Positions 8,574 through 17,318 of a DNA stretch of 64,000 bases are shown here, in pieces. Position 1 is the stretch's first letter, and each line of letters opens with the position of its first letter. The position numbers were made by a program, and so were the translations under genes. Under the pieces are notes generated by a model that saw only the letters and a list, made by a program, of their open reading frames with translations, did not search any database and had not been told where the DNA came from. Source of the DNA: Sphingomonas sp. AP4-R1. Its GTDB lineage: Bacteria; Pseudomonadota; Alphaproteobacteria; Sphingomonadales; Sphingomonadaceae. The stretch covers positions 3,176,001-3,240,000 of the forward strand of contig NZ_CP053346.1 of NCBI RefSeq assembly GCF_013113735.1. Reading direction: 5' to 3'.

Positions 8574-10313
8574 CTAGGCGTCGGTCCAGCCGCCGACGCC
8601 ACGCTCCGTCAACGCGGCGCGCGCCCGTTTGCCGGGTCGCGCCTCGAACGCCGCCCGGCGCGGGCCGGGAATGTCGACGAACTCCGCCTCGACGCCCTGC
8701 CGCGTCACGCGCACCGCGACGAAGCCGACGGCCACGTGATCGCACCATGCCACGTCGCGATTCTCGTCCACGAAATGCTGTCCCACCGCCGCTTCGTCGA
8801 ACAGCAGCATGCTGCCCATCGAAGGGCCGGTGAGGGTGGATGTCGACACCTCGACCGCCACGCGGCGCTCGCCGTCATGCAGTTCATTCAGCCAGGCCAT
8901 GTGGCTGTCTCCGGACAGGACCACCACGTTGGCTCCGCTCTTCTCGAAGATGTCGTAGACACGCTGGCGTTCGGCCGGATAGCCGTCCCAGGAATCGAGG
9001 TTGAACAGCGGCAGGCCGAGCCCCGTCATCCGGTAGAGCGCGGATGCGCCGGGCTGCAGCGCCTCGAACCGGGCCTTCGATGCCGCCGGCACCAGCGCGT
9101 CGAGATCGGGATAGACATAGCGGCCCATGATCGTGGGGCTGCCGAACAGGAGCCACGGCTGCCGCTTCGCGACCGAGGCTTCGGTCTCGCGGCGGATCCA
9201 GTCCAACTGCTCGTCACCCACCATTCGCCGCGCCGGATCCGCCAGCTTCGCCCGGAAGGCGGCGATGTCCGGCTCCATCCTGTATCGCGCTGGCAAGGCC
9301 TTGGGATCGAGCGTGGCGAGGATCGTCGGATCGGTGACGGGCACGGGATGCGCGGGATCGGCATGATCCATCATCCGCACCTTCAGATCGTGCGGCAGCG
9401 TCAGTTGCGCGTCGCGCGCCTCCAGCCGCGTCTCGGGCAGGATCAGCGTCGCCAGATCACCGAACGAGAAGCTGCGCTGCACCGCATAGGGATGCGCCGG
9501 ATCTGGATCGCGGATCGGCATCCACTCCAGATAGGCGCGCACGGCCGCCGTCTTGCGGTCCTCCCAGGGGCCCTGCTTCGCCGGATCGTGATGCTGGGCA
9601 CCACCCATCCAGTCGTCATTCGCGATCTCGTGATCGTCCCACATGCAGATCCACGGCGCGCGCGCGTGGGCGGCCTGCAAGGCGGGATCGGCGCGCCACG
9701 CGGCATAGCGGGCGCGATAGTCCGCCAGCGTCACCGTATCATGCGTCGGCACCGGCACGCGGATGTCGGGCGCGGTGGGGAAGCTGTTCGCGCCATATTC
9801 GTAGATATAGTCGCCCACGAACAGCACGAGATCGAGATCGGTGCGTTCGGCGATCGCACGATAAGCGTGGAATTCGCCGAGCATGTACATCGCGCAGCAG
9901 GCGAGCGCGATATCGAGCTTCTCCGTCCCACCGGTCGGAAGCGTGCGGGCGCGGCCGGTCGGCGAAACATCGTGAGCGGTGCGGAAGCGATACCAATATT
10001 CGGTTCCGGGCCGGAGCCCGTCCGCGACGATCTTGGCGACATGGTCGCGTTCGGCGGATGTGGCGAAGTCGCCCTCCGACACGATCCGCCGGAAGCTGCG
10101 GTCCGTCGCGACCTGCCAGCGGCCTTCGACCGCAGCGCCGCCCGGCCCCATCGCCCGCGTCCAGAGCAGGAGGCTGTCGGCATGGGGATCGCCGCTGGCG
10201 ACCCCGTGCGTGAAGACGCTGAACTGCCTGGGGCGGGCGCCGGCACCGGCGGCGAGCATCAGGCTCCCCGCCGATACCGCCCCCAGGACCGACCTGCGAT
10301 CGAAGTCCGCCAT
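8574..10313 (-). CDS. PhoD-like alkaline phosphatase/phosphodiesterase, Tat-exported
   Basis: A 579-residue exported metallophosphatase of the PhoD family. A twin-arginine signal (DRRSVLGAVSAGSLMLAAGAGA) precedes the PhoD N-terminal domain (FTHGVASGDPHADSLLLWTR). The metallophosphatase core shows VLFVGDYIYEYG, the metal motif WDDHEIANDDW, and VVVLSGDSHMAWLNEL. PhoD enzymes use Fe/Ca to hydrolyse phosphodiesters and monoesters in the periplasm. Its start sits 2 bp after the stop of the upstream TonB receptor gene, so they are cotranscribed; together they look like a phosphorus-compound uptake and processing unit, which is inference. Confidence 0.9.
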   Translation of the reverse strand: MADFDRRSVLGAVSAGSLMLAAGAGARPRQFSVFTHGVASGDPHADSLLLWTRAMGPGGAAVEGRWQVATDRSFRRIVSEGDFATSAERDHVAKIVADGLRPGTEYWYRFRTAHDVSPTGRARTLPTGGTEKLDIALACCAMYMLGEFHAYRAIAERTDLDLVLFVGDYIYEYGANSFPTAPDIRVPVPTHDTVTLADYRARYAAWRADPALQAAHARAPWICMWDDHEIANDDWMGGAQHHDPAKQGPWEDRKTAAVRAYLEWMPIRDPDPAHPYAVQRSFSFGDLATLILPETRLEARDAQLTLPHDLKVRMMDHADPAHPVPVTDPTILATLDPKALPARYRMEPDIAAFRAKLADPARRMVGDEQLDWIRRETEASVAKRQPWLLFGSPTIMGRYVYPDLDALVPAASKARFEALQPGASALYRMTGLGLPLFNLDSWDGYPAERQRVYDIFEKSGANVVVLSGDSHMAWLNELHDGERRVAVEVSTSTLTGPSMGSMLLFDEAAVGQHFVDENRDVAWCDHVAVGFVAVRVTRQGVEAEFVDIPGPRRAAFEARPGKRARAALTERGVGGWTDA

Positions 10314-10315
10314 CG

Positions 10316-12562
10316 TCAGAACTTCACGCCGACGGAGGCGCCGTAGGTGCGCGGGGCGCCACGGAACACGTTGTAGACGGTCGTCGATGCGCCGCCGAGG
10401 CCGGTGGAATAACGGACGTTGGTGAAGTTGCGGACATAGCCCGCGATCGACCAGCGCTTGTCGAGGTTCAGTTCCAGCCGCGCGTCGCCGAGGAAATAGC
10501 CACCGATCGTGCGGTAATTGTCCAGCTCGGTGAAGTAATTGTCGACGAACCGGCCCGTAATGTACGGGATCAGCGAGACGCGATCGTTGAGCGGCATTTC
10601 GTAGCGGATGGATCCGTTGATCGTCATGTGCGGCGCGTTGGGCAGATCGTTGCCGAGCCGGCGTGCGGCCTCGGCGGCGCTGGCCGAGACGATGCTGGTG
10701 ATCTTTGAGTCGAGCAGCGACACGCCGACGCGCAGATCGAGGCGCTCGATCGGGCGGATCACCGCCGAAGCCTCGCCGCCGAAGATGCGCGCCTTGCCGA
10801 CGTTCGTGCGGATGTTGGTGAAGACGCCCGGGCTCGGCTGCAGCAGGGTGTTCGCCTGCAGATTGGAGTAATCGTAGTAGAAGCCCGACACTTCCAGCTG
10901 CACGGGGCCGCCGCGCGGCAGGAACTTCACGCCGCCTTCATAGGCCCACACATTCTCCGACTTGAAGGGCAGGGCCTCCGGCGTGGAGAAGATGGTCGAG
11001 CCGTCGAAGCCGCCCGCCTTGAAGCCGCGCCCGATCGAGACATAGGCCTGTGCGTCGCGGCTGAGCTGGTAGCTGAGCGAGGCCTTGCCCGAGAGGCGGC
11101 CGTCCTTGAAATGATTGTCGAAGATGGCGGGCACGCCCGGCAGCGCCACCGAGGCGATCGACAGGCCATACGGATTGAGATCGATCGTCGAGCCGGAGAA
11201 CTCGCTCGTCTCGCGCGTGTAGCGCAGGCCCGCGCCGATCTTCCAGCGATCGCCCAGCTTGATGCTGCCGTCGGCGAACGTGGCCCAGCTCTGCCGCTTC
11301 TGGAGATAGTCCGCGGCGAAGATCGTGCGGAACGCGTCGGATCCGTCGAGGATGCTCTGCATCCGCGTGCGATCCTTGAAATAGGCCCCGCCGACGACCC
11401 AGTCGAACCGGCCCTTGTCCTTGTTCTGCAGGCGGGCTTCGAGCGATCCGGCCTTCAGCGTGTCGTGATAGTTGATGTCGAAGGTGCGGGTCGGTGCGCC
11501 GTCGCCCCAGTCGAAATGCTGGTCGAGATGCTCATAGGCGCCGATCACCGTGAGCAGCGCCGCGCTGCCGACCTCCTGCGTCAGCGTGGCGGAGCCGCCG
11601 TAATTCTTCTTGTCCAGGCGGGGGACGATATTGGAGTCGAACGTATAGGGGGCGTTGGCGGGCAGGGTGGCCGACGGCAGCGTGCGTTCGGCCTGCGCCT
11701 GGCCGCCCTTCTCGCGGAAGCCGTGCGCGTTGAACAGCAGGTCCGTGCCCTCGCCGAGATTGACCGACATCAGCGCGCGGCCCGCATAGAATTTGGTGCC
11801 GCTGGCCTTGTCGTCCGTGGCCACCTGCGGAATGGCGGGGATTGCGGGGTTCGGCGTGTAGCCCGCATAGCTGCCCGGCCCGACATTGGTCTGGTAGCCG
11901 TCGGTGCGGTCATAGACGCCGGACACGCGCACCGCGATCTTCTCGTTGAGCGGCACATTGACCGCCGCCTCGCCGCGCAGGCTGTTGTAATTGCCATATT
12001 CGAGGTTCGCATAACCCTCGACCGTCTGGCCCGGCTTGTTCGAGATGACGTTCACGGCGCCGGCGGTCGTGTTCCGGCCGTAGAGCGTGCCCTGCGGCCC
12101 CTTCAGTACCTCGACTCGCGCCACGTCGAACATCTGCCCGCCGATCAGCGCGGCGGAGCCTTCATAGACGCCGTCGAAATGGACGGCCGCCGACGGGCTG
12201 CCGTTCGGGCGGAAATCGTCATAGCCGATACCGCGGATCGTGAAGGTCTGGATCGTGCGGCCGCCGGCCAGCTGGTTCGAGACGATCACGCCCGGCGTCT
12301 GCTGCGAAAGCTGGATGAAGTCGCGCACGCCGCTGTCGCGCAGGCGCTCGCCGCTCAGGGCCAGCACCGAAGACGGCACTTCCAGCAGCGTCTGCGGGCG
12401 CTTCTGGGCCGTCACCAGGATTTCATTCTGGTCCGCCGCCGCGGGCGGGGTGGCCGCGTCTTCCGCCATCGCCGGCATGGCGGCGGCGCCGCAGAGCAGG
12501 GCGGCGACGAGAAGCGCGGAGCGGCATCGCGAAGAAGGGCGGGCGGCGGACGAGATGATCAT
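10316..12562 (-). CDS. TonB-dependent outer-membrane receptor
   Basis: A 748-residue outer-membrane transporter. Signal peptide (SALLVAALLCGAAAMPAMA), a TonB box-like NEILVTAQKR, a plug domain with RIEVLKGPQGTLYGRN-type signature (seen as VARVEVLKGPQGTLYG), and a beta-barrel ending in GASVGVKF with the terminal Phe expected for barrel assembly. Length is typical of sphingomonad receptors. It leads an operon with the PhoD phosphatase (2 bp gap). The upstream 219 bp separates it from a double TetR regulator and carries three related repeats, so TetR control is likely. The substrate is unknown. Confidence 0.92.
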   Translation of the reverse strand: MIISSAARPSSRCRSALLVAALLCGAAAMPAMAEDAATPPAAADQNEILVTAQKRPQTLLEVPSSVLALSGERLRDSGVRDFIQLSQQTPGVIVSNQLAGGRTIQTFTIRGIGYDDFRPNGSPSAAVHFDGVYEGSAALIGGQMFDVARVEVLKGPQGTLYGRNTTAGAVNVISNKPGQTVEGYANLEYGNYNSLRGEAAVNVPLNEKIAVRVSGVYDRTDGYQTNVGPGSYAGYTPNPAIPAIPQVATDDKASGTKFYAGRALMSVNLGEGTDLLFNAHGFREKGGQAQAERTLPSATLPANAPYTFDSNIVPRLDKKNYGGSATLTQEVGSAALLTVIGAYEHLDQHFDWGDGAPTRTFDINYHDTLKAGSLEARLQNKDKGRFDWVVGGAYFKDRTRMQSILDGSDAFRTIFAADYLQKRQSWATFADGSIKLGDRWKIGAGLRYTRETSEFSGSTIDLNPYGLSIASVALPGVPAIFDNHFKDGRLSGKASLSYQLSRDAQAYVSIGRGFKAGGFDGSTIFSTPEALPFKSENVWAYEGGVKFLPRGGPVQLEVSGFYYDYSNLQANTLLQPSPGVFTNIRTNVGKARIFGGEASAVIRPIERLDLRVGVSLLDSKITSIVSASAAEAARRLGNDLPNAPHMTINGSIRYEMPLNDRVSLIPYITGRFVDNYFTELDNYRTIGGYFLGDARLELNLDKRWSIAGYVRNFTNVRYSTGLGGASTTVYNVFRGAPRTYGASVGVKF

Positions 12563-12628
12563 GAAACACCCTTTTAGTTCGGCGCCAGGAGTGTGCAGGG
12601 CTCATCTGGAGCGATGGCCTGCTTGTCC

Positions 12629-12777
12629 TGTAACGTCTGTTTGATTTCGACGACGCGCCGATACGGAGATTCTGTTGGGGTTTTATGACAGATGTTTAGC
12701 GCGATCCTCGCGCACATGAAGGGAACGCGAAGACAAGGCTTCGGCCCTCCGGCTTAAAATTGTAACGGGTGTTTAAA
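12629..12777. promoter_or_regulatory. Three related motifs upstream of the TonB receptor gene (putative operators)
   Basis: Three copies of a roughly 16-bp motif lie between the TetR-type gene and the receptor gene: TGTAACGTCTGTTTGA at 12629-12644, ATGACAGATGTTTAGC at 12685-12700 and TGTAACGGGTGTTTAA at 12761-12776. The shared core is GTAACGNNTGTTTNA, more weakly kept in the middle copy, with weak dyad character (TGTAAC against GTTTA). The spacing and position suit binding sites for the adjacent double TetR regulator; this is inference. Confidence 0.45.
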
Positions 12778-12781
12778 ATGA

Positions 12782-14026
12782 TCAGGAGCGGCCGAAAGCC
12801 TGTCCCACCTCCGCGAGGCCGCGCCGGATCATGTCCGCGTCCGTGCGCCCGAGGGCTTCGTTGAGCGTGGCATAGCCCTTGATCCAGATCGCGAATCCGG
12901 TCGCGCGGGCCCGGTCCATCGCCAGGCTCTCCGGCCAGGTGGCTCCGCTGGCGTGGTGAATGCCCGAGCCTTCGATCGCCCGCAGATAGCGGACCATCGG
13001 CACCAGCGCGGGATCCTGTCGCGCGCGCAGGCACAACTGGCCGACGATGCGCGAATAATTGACGTAGAATCCCTTGGGCGCGTCGCCATCGCCGGGCTGC
13101 ACGCTCCGTTCCAGGCTGCCGACCCAGTCCTCCATCGTCGGCAGGCGGGCCGCCGGTCGATCTTCGCCGGCATCGTGGAGGAAATCGGGCAGCCCTGCGA
13201 ACAGGGCATGCCAGATCGCCGCATTGAACAACGTCGCCATGTCGCCGAAATGATAGATGATCATGGCCGCCGACACGCCGGCCTTGGCGGTCAGGCGACG
13301 GTGGGTGAGCGCGGTGACGCCGTGTTCGAACACTTCGCGCGCCGCCAGATCCAGGAGCCGGACGCGCAGCGCCGCGTCCCCGCTCTGCTCGGGCTGCCGT
13401 GGCGCCGGCGTCGTCGCGGAGAGCCAGGCCGTGACGGGGGCAGGAGCACGCGGCTCCGGCGCCGGCTCGGCCAGCAGGTGCGTCGCCGTCTCGCGCAGCA
13501 GGAGGCCATAGGATGTCTCGCCCGCCAACGCGCCGGCATAGACATCTTCCATGGCCGCGAAGGTCGCGATCCGCGCCGAATCGTGGCGCCGTTCCGGTGG
13601 CAGGATATCCGTCCAGAAGGAGATCCGCATCGCGTGCCATTCGCGCAGCCTGTGGACGACTTCTGGAGGCTGTTCCGAACTGAACAGCAGCTCGGACCAT
13701 ATCCGCAACGCCGGATCGTCCAGACGGGCGCGACGCTCGATCGTCAGCGCCAGCACGTCCGCCAGAATGGCCGGCGTGGCCCGCAGCCCTTGGAGGTCGG
13801 CCGCGAGCGCGGCGTGAAATGCCCGGTCGCGCGCCATCGCCTCGTCGACCGTGGCGAGGAGCAGGCCGTTCTTGTTCCCGAAATTCTGGAACACGGCGGT
13901 CGTGCTGCGTCCCGCCTTCGCGGCCAGGACGCGCAGCGAGAGCGCCGTCAGCCCACGCTCCGCAATATCGTGCAGACTCGCGTCGATCAGGACGTCGCGA
14001 AGAGAATGTTCGTCGTGCTTGCTCAA
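12782..14026 (-). CDS. Tandem (double) TetR-family transcriptional regulator
   Basis: A 414-residue protein, about twice the usual TetR length. It holds two full TetR N-terminal DNA-binding domains. The first spans about residues 8-62 with the HTH around SLRVLAAKAGRSTTAVFQNFGNK; the second spans about 218-272 around THRRLTAKAGVSAAMIIYHFGD. Each is followed by its own ligand-binding-like helical domain, joined by a Pro/Ala-rich linker (about 187-215). A single continuous reading frame covers both, so it is a natural fusion. It lies upstream of and in the same direction as the TonB receptor-phoD operon and is divergent from a FAD-binding protein; either may be its target. Confidence 0.85.
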   Translation of the reverse strand: MSKHDEHSLRDVLIDASLHDIAERGLTALSLRVLAAKAGRSTTAVFQNFGNKNGLLLATVDEAMARDRAFHAALAADLQGLRATPAILADVLALTIERRARLDDPALRIWSELLFSSEQPPEVVHRLREWHAMRISFWTDILPPERRHDSARIATFAAMEDVYAGALAGETSYGLLLRETATHLLAEPAPEPRAPAPVTAWLSATTPAPRQPEQSGDAALRVRLLDLAAREVFEHGVTALTHRRLTAKAGVSAAMIIYHFGDMATLFNAAIWHALFAGLPDFLHDAGEDRPAARLPTMEDWVGSLERSVQPGDGDAPKGFYVNYSRIVGQLCLRARQDPALVPMVRYLRAIEGSGIHHASGATWPESLAMDRARATGFAIWIKGYATLNEALGRTDADMIRRGLAEVGQAFGRS

Positions 14027-14149
14027 ACCCGGTTCATCTGGTCGCCGTGCCGATCAGGCCTCCTAACCGCCATGCTTCGGGATGGCGAGCGGATCATGGC
14101 TGGTTATACAGCGGATTTTGCGCCCTCTGCCGTTTCCCGGAGACCGATA

Positions 14150-15502
14150 GTGAGTCCGCCGATCCTGAAAAACGTGGTTATCGTCGGCGGCGGTTTTTCC
14201 GGCGCGTTGCAGGCCGTGAATCTCCTGCGGCACGATGGCCCGCGCGCGATCCTGATCGAGCGTCGGCCGGAGGTGGGGCGTGGCCTCGCTTATACGGCGG
14301 CCGATCCGAACCTGCTGCTGAACGTGCGCGCCGGGAACATGAGCGCGCTTCCGGACGAGCCCCGTCATTTCGTGGAATGGCTCGATCGGCGCGGTCTGCC
14401 GTCGGACGGCTTCGTGCCACGCGTCATCTATGGCGAATATCTGGCCGAGTTGCTCGCCGCCGCGCGTGAGGCCGCTCCCGATCGGCTGGAGATCGTCCGC
14501 GGCGATGCCGTGGCGGCCGCTTTCGGAGACGGCGTGACGGTGGCGCTGGCCGACGGCCGGAGCATCGCCGCCGACGCGCTGGTGCTCGCGCTCGGCAATC
14601 TGCCGCCGCTCGATCCGGGTGGGCTCGATCCGCGGGGCTGGCCGCCCGGCTGGTATGCGCCCGATCCCTGGAGCGCCTCGATCGCGGACGATCTGGAGGA
14701 TCAGACGGTGCTGATCGTCGGCACCGGCCTGACGATGATCGATGCGGCGCTGGTGCTGGATGCGCGCGGTTTTCGGGGGCGGATGGTCGCTCTTTCGCGA
14801 CGGGGGCTGGTGCCGCGCGCCCATGCCGGCGGCAGCGTCGCGCAGGGGCTTCAGGAGCGGCCCCCGATAGAATTGTCCGCGCTGGCGCGACAGGTGCGCG
14901 CGCGGGCCCGCGAGACAGGATGGCGTGCCGCCGTGGACGAGCTTCGCCCTTATACGCAGGGCATGTGGCGCGCCGCCTCGCCGGAGCAGCGCGGACGCTT
15001 CGTGCGCCATTTGCGGCCGTGGTGGGAGGTGCATCGCCACCGCCTTGCGCCCGCCGTCGCGGATCGTCTCGATGCACTCAGGGCGAGCGGGCGCCTGTCG
15101 ATCGTGGCCGGCAAGACCCAGGATTTCGCGTTCGACGGCGATCGCATCCGCGTTCGCTGGCGTCCCCGGGGGAACGAACGCAGCGAAGTGCTTTCGGTGC
15201 GCCGCGTGATCAACTGCAGCGGACCGCAGATCGATCTCGACCGGACCACGGAGCCGCTGCTGCTGGATCTCCTGCGTCAGGGACGAATCGCCGCGGATTC
15301 GATGCGGCTCGGCCTTGCGACCAATGCGAGCGCGCAGGCCCTGAACGCGAAGGGGGAGCCGAGCGACCGGCTCTATGCGCTTGGTCCGCTCACGCGCGGG
15401 ACCTTCTGGGAGATCACCGCCGTCCCGGACATCCGCCATCAGACATGGTCGCTCGCGCGCCTGCTTTCGAACGCGCATTGGGTGGGAGGCGAGGGGCTGT
15501 AG
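14150..15502 (+). CDS. FAD/NAD(P)-binding protein
   Basis: A 450-residue flavoprotein with an N-terminal dinucleotide fold (VVIVGGGFSGALQAVNLL, ending with acidic LIERR) and a second one mid-protein (TVLIVGTGLTMIDAALVL), matching the FAD-NAD(P)-binding family often called HI0933/NAD_binding_9-like. Substrate and reaction cannot be assigned. The start used is GTG 14150 behind GGAGACC; ATG 14096 or 14072 would add 18 or 26 residues. Its promoter region is shared with the divergent double TetR gene, a layout that often marks a regulated target. It is the last chromosomal gene before the mobile island. Confidence 0.8.
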   Translation: MSPPILKNVVIVGGGFSGALQAVNLLRHDGPRAILIERRPEVGRGLAYTAADPNLLLNVRAGNMSALPDEPRHFVEWLDRRGLPSDGFVPRVIYGEYLAELLAAAREAAPDRLEIVRGDAVAAAFGDGVTVALADGRSIAADALVLALGNLPPLDPGGLDPRGWPPGWYAPDPWSASIADDLEDQTVLIVGTGLTMIDAALVLDARGFRGRMVALSRRGLVPRAHAGGSVAQGLQERPPIELSALARQVRARARETGWRAAVDELRPYTQGMWRAASPEQRGRFVRHLRPWWEVHRHRLAPAVADRLDALRASGRLSIVAGKTQDFAFDGDRIRVRWRPRGNERSEVLSVRRVINCSGPQIDLDRTTEPLLLDLLRQGRIAADSMRLGLATNASAQALNAKGEPSDRLYALGPLTRGTFWEITAVPDIRHQTWSLARLLSNAHWVGGEGL

Positions 15503-15550
15503 CCCGGGCCGACGCCGATCAGGCTGGCCTGGCCGCACCGCCGCGCAATA

Positions 15551-15567
15551 TGGTGACCCCTACGAGA
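15551..15567. repeat. attachment-site core, left copy (displaced tRNA-Glu 3' end)
   Basis: The 17 bases are identical to the last 17 bases of tRNA-Glu (minus strand, 49210-49226); similarity continues imperfectly for about 8 more bases. Only the 3' end of the tRNA is present, so it is not a second tRNA gene. It lies 48 bp after the FAD-binding gene and about 160 bp before the integrase start. Confidence 0.85.
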
Positions 15568-15684
15568 GTAGAACTTTATTCTCAAGCAATATCAGGGCGT
15601 CCCTAAGTCCTTTGTAAAATCAGCGATTTGTCTTGTAGTGTGTTCGCGGTCGGTCGCCCTGATTTGCCTGAATTCCCGACGAAA

Positions 15685-15705
15685 CGTGGGAACGATTGTG
15701 GGATC
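15685..15705. promoter_or_regulatory. Putative integrase arm-binding motifs, left end
   Basis: Two copies of a [CT]GTGGGA[AT]C motif, CGTGGGAAC (15685-15693) and TGTGGGATC (15697-15705), lie just ahead of the integrase gene. TGTGGGAAC recurs at 49134-49142 next to the other attachment core. Repeated short motifs on both flanks of an att site are what tyrosine integrases use as arm sites; binding itself is not shown. Confidence 0.45.
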
Positions 15706-15728
15706 ATTTCAGGCCGGGAATAGAACCG

Positions 15729-16937
15729 ATGGCTCTTACTGCGCTTAGAGTGAAGAATGCCAAGCCCGGCCGCCATGTAGATGGCCGGGGCCTGTGCCTG
15801 CTGGTCAAGGACAGCGGTGCGCGGACCTGGGTGCTGCGGATGCAGAAGAACGGCAGGCGGCGCGATTATGGCCTAGGATCGGCGCTGGACGTGTCGCTGG
15901 CCGAGGCCCGCGACGCGGCGGCGGCATTGCGCCGTCAGGTCCGTCAAGGTGTCGACCCGGTGGCCGAGCGACGCAAGTCGCGCAAGGTGTTGCCGAGTTT
16001 CGAAACGGCAGCGCGGGCCTGTTACGAGGCGATGAAAGAGGGATGGAAGAACCAGCGCCATGCGAGCTGGATATCCAGCCTTGAGAATCACGTCTTTCCG
16101 TTGATCGGGACGAGGCCGGTGGACGAGGTGGACAGCGCGTGCGTGGTGGAGGTGCTCGCGCCGATCTGGCTCGATATTGCCGACACCTCTCGGCGCATCT
16201 TGCAGCGCATCGGCGCAGTATTGGATTTCGCGCACATCAAGGGATGGCGAAAGGAAGAAACCTCGCTGCGGTCCGTCCGCAAAGGCCTTCCCCGTCAGGT
16301 AGACAAGGGCGGGCATCTCGAGGCCATGCCCTATGCCGATGTGCCCGCGCTTATGGCGAGGCTGGCGGCAGCGTCGCCGACCACCGGGCGGGACGCGCTG
16401 CGCTTCACCATCTACAACGCGGTGCGCTCCAACGAGACGCGTTTTGCCGTCTGGACCGAGTTCGACCTGGATAAGGCCATCTGGACCATTCCAGGCGAGC
16501 GGATGAAGGCCGGCGAAACCCATGTCGTGCCACTGTCCGCGCCGGCCGTGGCGTTGCTGCGCAAACGGTGGAAGGAGCGCGCGAGCGATACCGGCCTTGT
16601 CTTCTCCGCCGACGGCGAAAAGCCGATCAGCGACATGACCATGACCAAGCTGCTCCGCGATGACGGCATCAAGGGCGTGACCGTTCACGGCTTCCGTTCC
16701 GCTTTCACCGACTGGTCATCGGAGCGGACAGATTTCCCGAAGGAGGTTGCCGACAAGGCGCTGGCGCACAAGCTGCCCAACAAGGTGGAAGCCGCCTATC
16801 GGCGCACCGACTTCTTTGACAAGCGGCGCAGCCTCATGATGCGCTGGACGGAATTTCTGGAGAAGGTGCCTGCAAGGAGCAGTTCGGACGCCGGCCCCAC
16901 GGCGTCCGAACCCGTCAGCCTTCGCGTTGCCGCTTGA
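15729..16937 (+). CDS. P4-type tyrosine integrase
   Basis: A 402-residue site-specific recombinase. An N-terminal arm-binding domain (LTALRVKNAKPGRHVDGRGL, DUF4102-like, about residues 1-85) is followed by a core-binding SAM-like domain and the catalytic domain. Catalytic residues are visible: Arg233 (NAVRSNE), His320 and Arg323 (VHGFRS), His347, and the nucleophile Tyr357 (AAYRRTD). P4-type integrases commonly insert into tRNA 3' ends, which agrees with the flanking tRNA-Glu repeats. The start is ATG 15729. The 3' end overlaps the convergent small HTH gene by 23 bp. Unusually, it sits at the end far from the intact tRNA. Confidence 0.94.
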   Translation: MALTALRVKNAKPGRHVDGRGLCLLVKDSGARTWVLRMQKNGRRRDYGLGSALDVSLAEARDAAAALRRQVRQGVDPVAERRKSRKVLPSFETAARACYEAMKEGWKNQRHASWISSLENHVFPLIGTRPVDEVDSACVVEVLAPIWLDIADTSRRILQRIGAVLDFAHIKGWRKEETSLRSVRKGLPRQVDKGGHLEAMPYADVPALMARLAAASPTTGRDALRFTIYNAVRSNETRFAVWTEFDLDKAIWTIPGERMKAGETHVVPLSAPAVALLRKRWKERASDTGLVFSADGEKPISDMTMTKLLRDDGIKGVTVHGFRSAFTDWSSERTDFPKEVADKALAHKLPNKVEAAYRRTDFFDKRRSLMMRWTEFLEKVPARSSSDAGPTASEPVSLRVAA

Positions 16938-17106
16938 TGAGGTCGTGCAGACTGGCGGTTGTGATGCGGGTAGCCTTGCCGAGTTTCACCGTCTCGACCT
17001 CGCCCGCCGCGATCAGCGCGTAGAGTTTGGTGCGGCCGACGCCGATCATGCGAGCCGCGTCGTTGACGCGCAGGCAGATCGGATCAGGAGGGGGAGACGC
17101 GATCAT
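16915..17106 (-). CDS. Small MerR/excisionase-type HTH protein
   Basis: A 63-residue DNA-binding protein with a winged HTH of the excisionase family (LRVNDAARMIGVGRTKLYALIAAGEVETVKLG). It is the second gene of a two-gene unit: its ATG overlaps the stop of the upstream AlpA-like gene (ATGA). Small proteins of this type act as recombination directionality factors or regulators of integrase expression. Its 3' end overlaps the integrase gene end, convergently. Confidence 0.8.
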   Translation of the reverse strand: MIASPPPDPICLRVNDAARMIGVGRTKLYALIAAGEVETVKLGKATRITTASLHDLIKRQREG

Positions 17107-17318
17107 TGCACCTGGCTCCCCGCCCGATCGTCGCGATAGCCGACAGGATCGGCCACCCAGCGATTGATGGCGGACTCATGCCAGCCCGCGCCATGGATGC
17201 TGATCTTTACTTGGCGCGGGAAGGTGCCTTCGCCTATCTTACGATAGAGCGTTGTGCGGGAAAGGCCGGTGCGGGCCAGAACTGTTTTCAGTCGAATGAT
17301 ACGATCGGGATTGTTCAT
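17103..17318 (-). CDS. AlpA-family phage-type regulator
   Basis: A 71-residue AlpA-like DNA-binding protein. The segment RIIRLKTVLARTGLSRTTLY followed by FPRQVKI and the Trp-containing W-HESAINRWVA is diagnostic of the AlpA family, which activates integrase/excision genes in prophage-like islands. It is the first gene of a two-gene operon with the excisionase-type protein (4-bp overlap). Confidence 0.87.
   Translation of the reverse strand: MNNPDRIIRLKTVLARTGLSRTTLYRKIGEGTFPRQVKISIHGAGWHESAINRWVADPVGYRDDRAGSQVQ

Noticed and set aside
8502-10346. Plus-strand frame of about 600 codons
   Set aside because: It is the reverse of the phoD gene, which has intact motifs, Tat signal and a proper operon context.
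12953-14149. N-terminal extension of the FAD-binding protein
   Set aside because: It overlaps the double TetR gene in antisense; the conserved fold starts just after 14150.
15551-15600. A second tRNA gene
   Set aside because: Only the last 17-25 bases of tRNA-Glu are present; the rest of the cloverleaf is missing.
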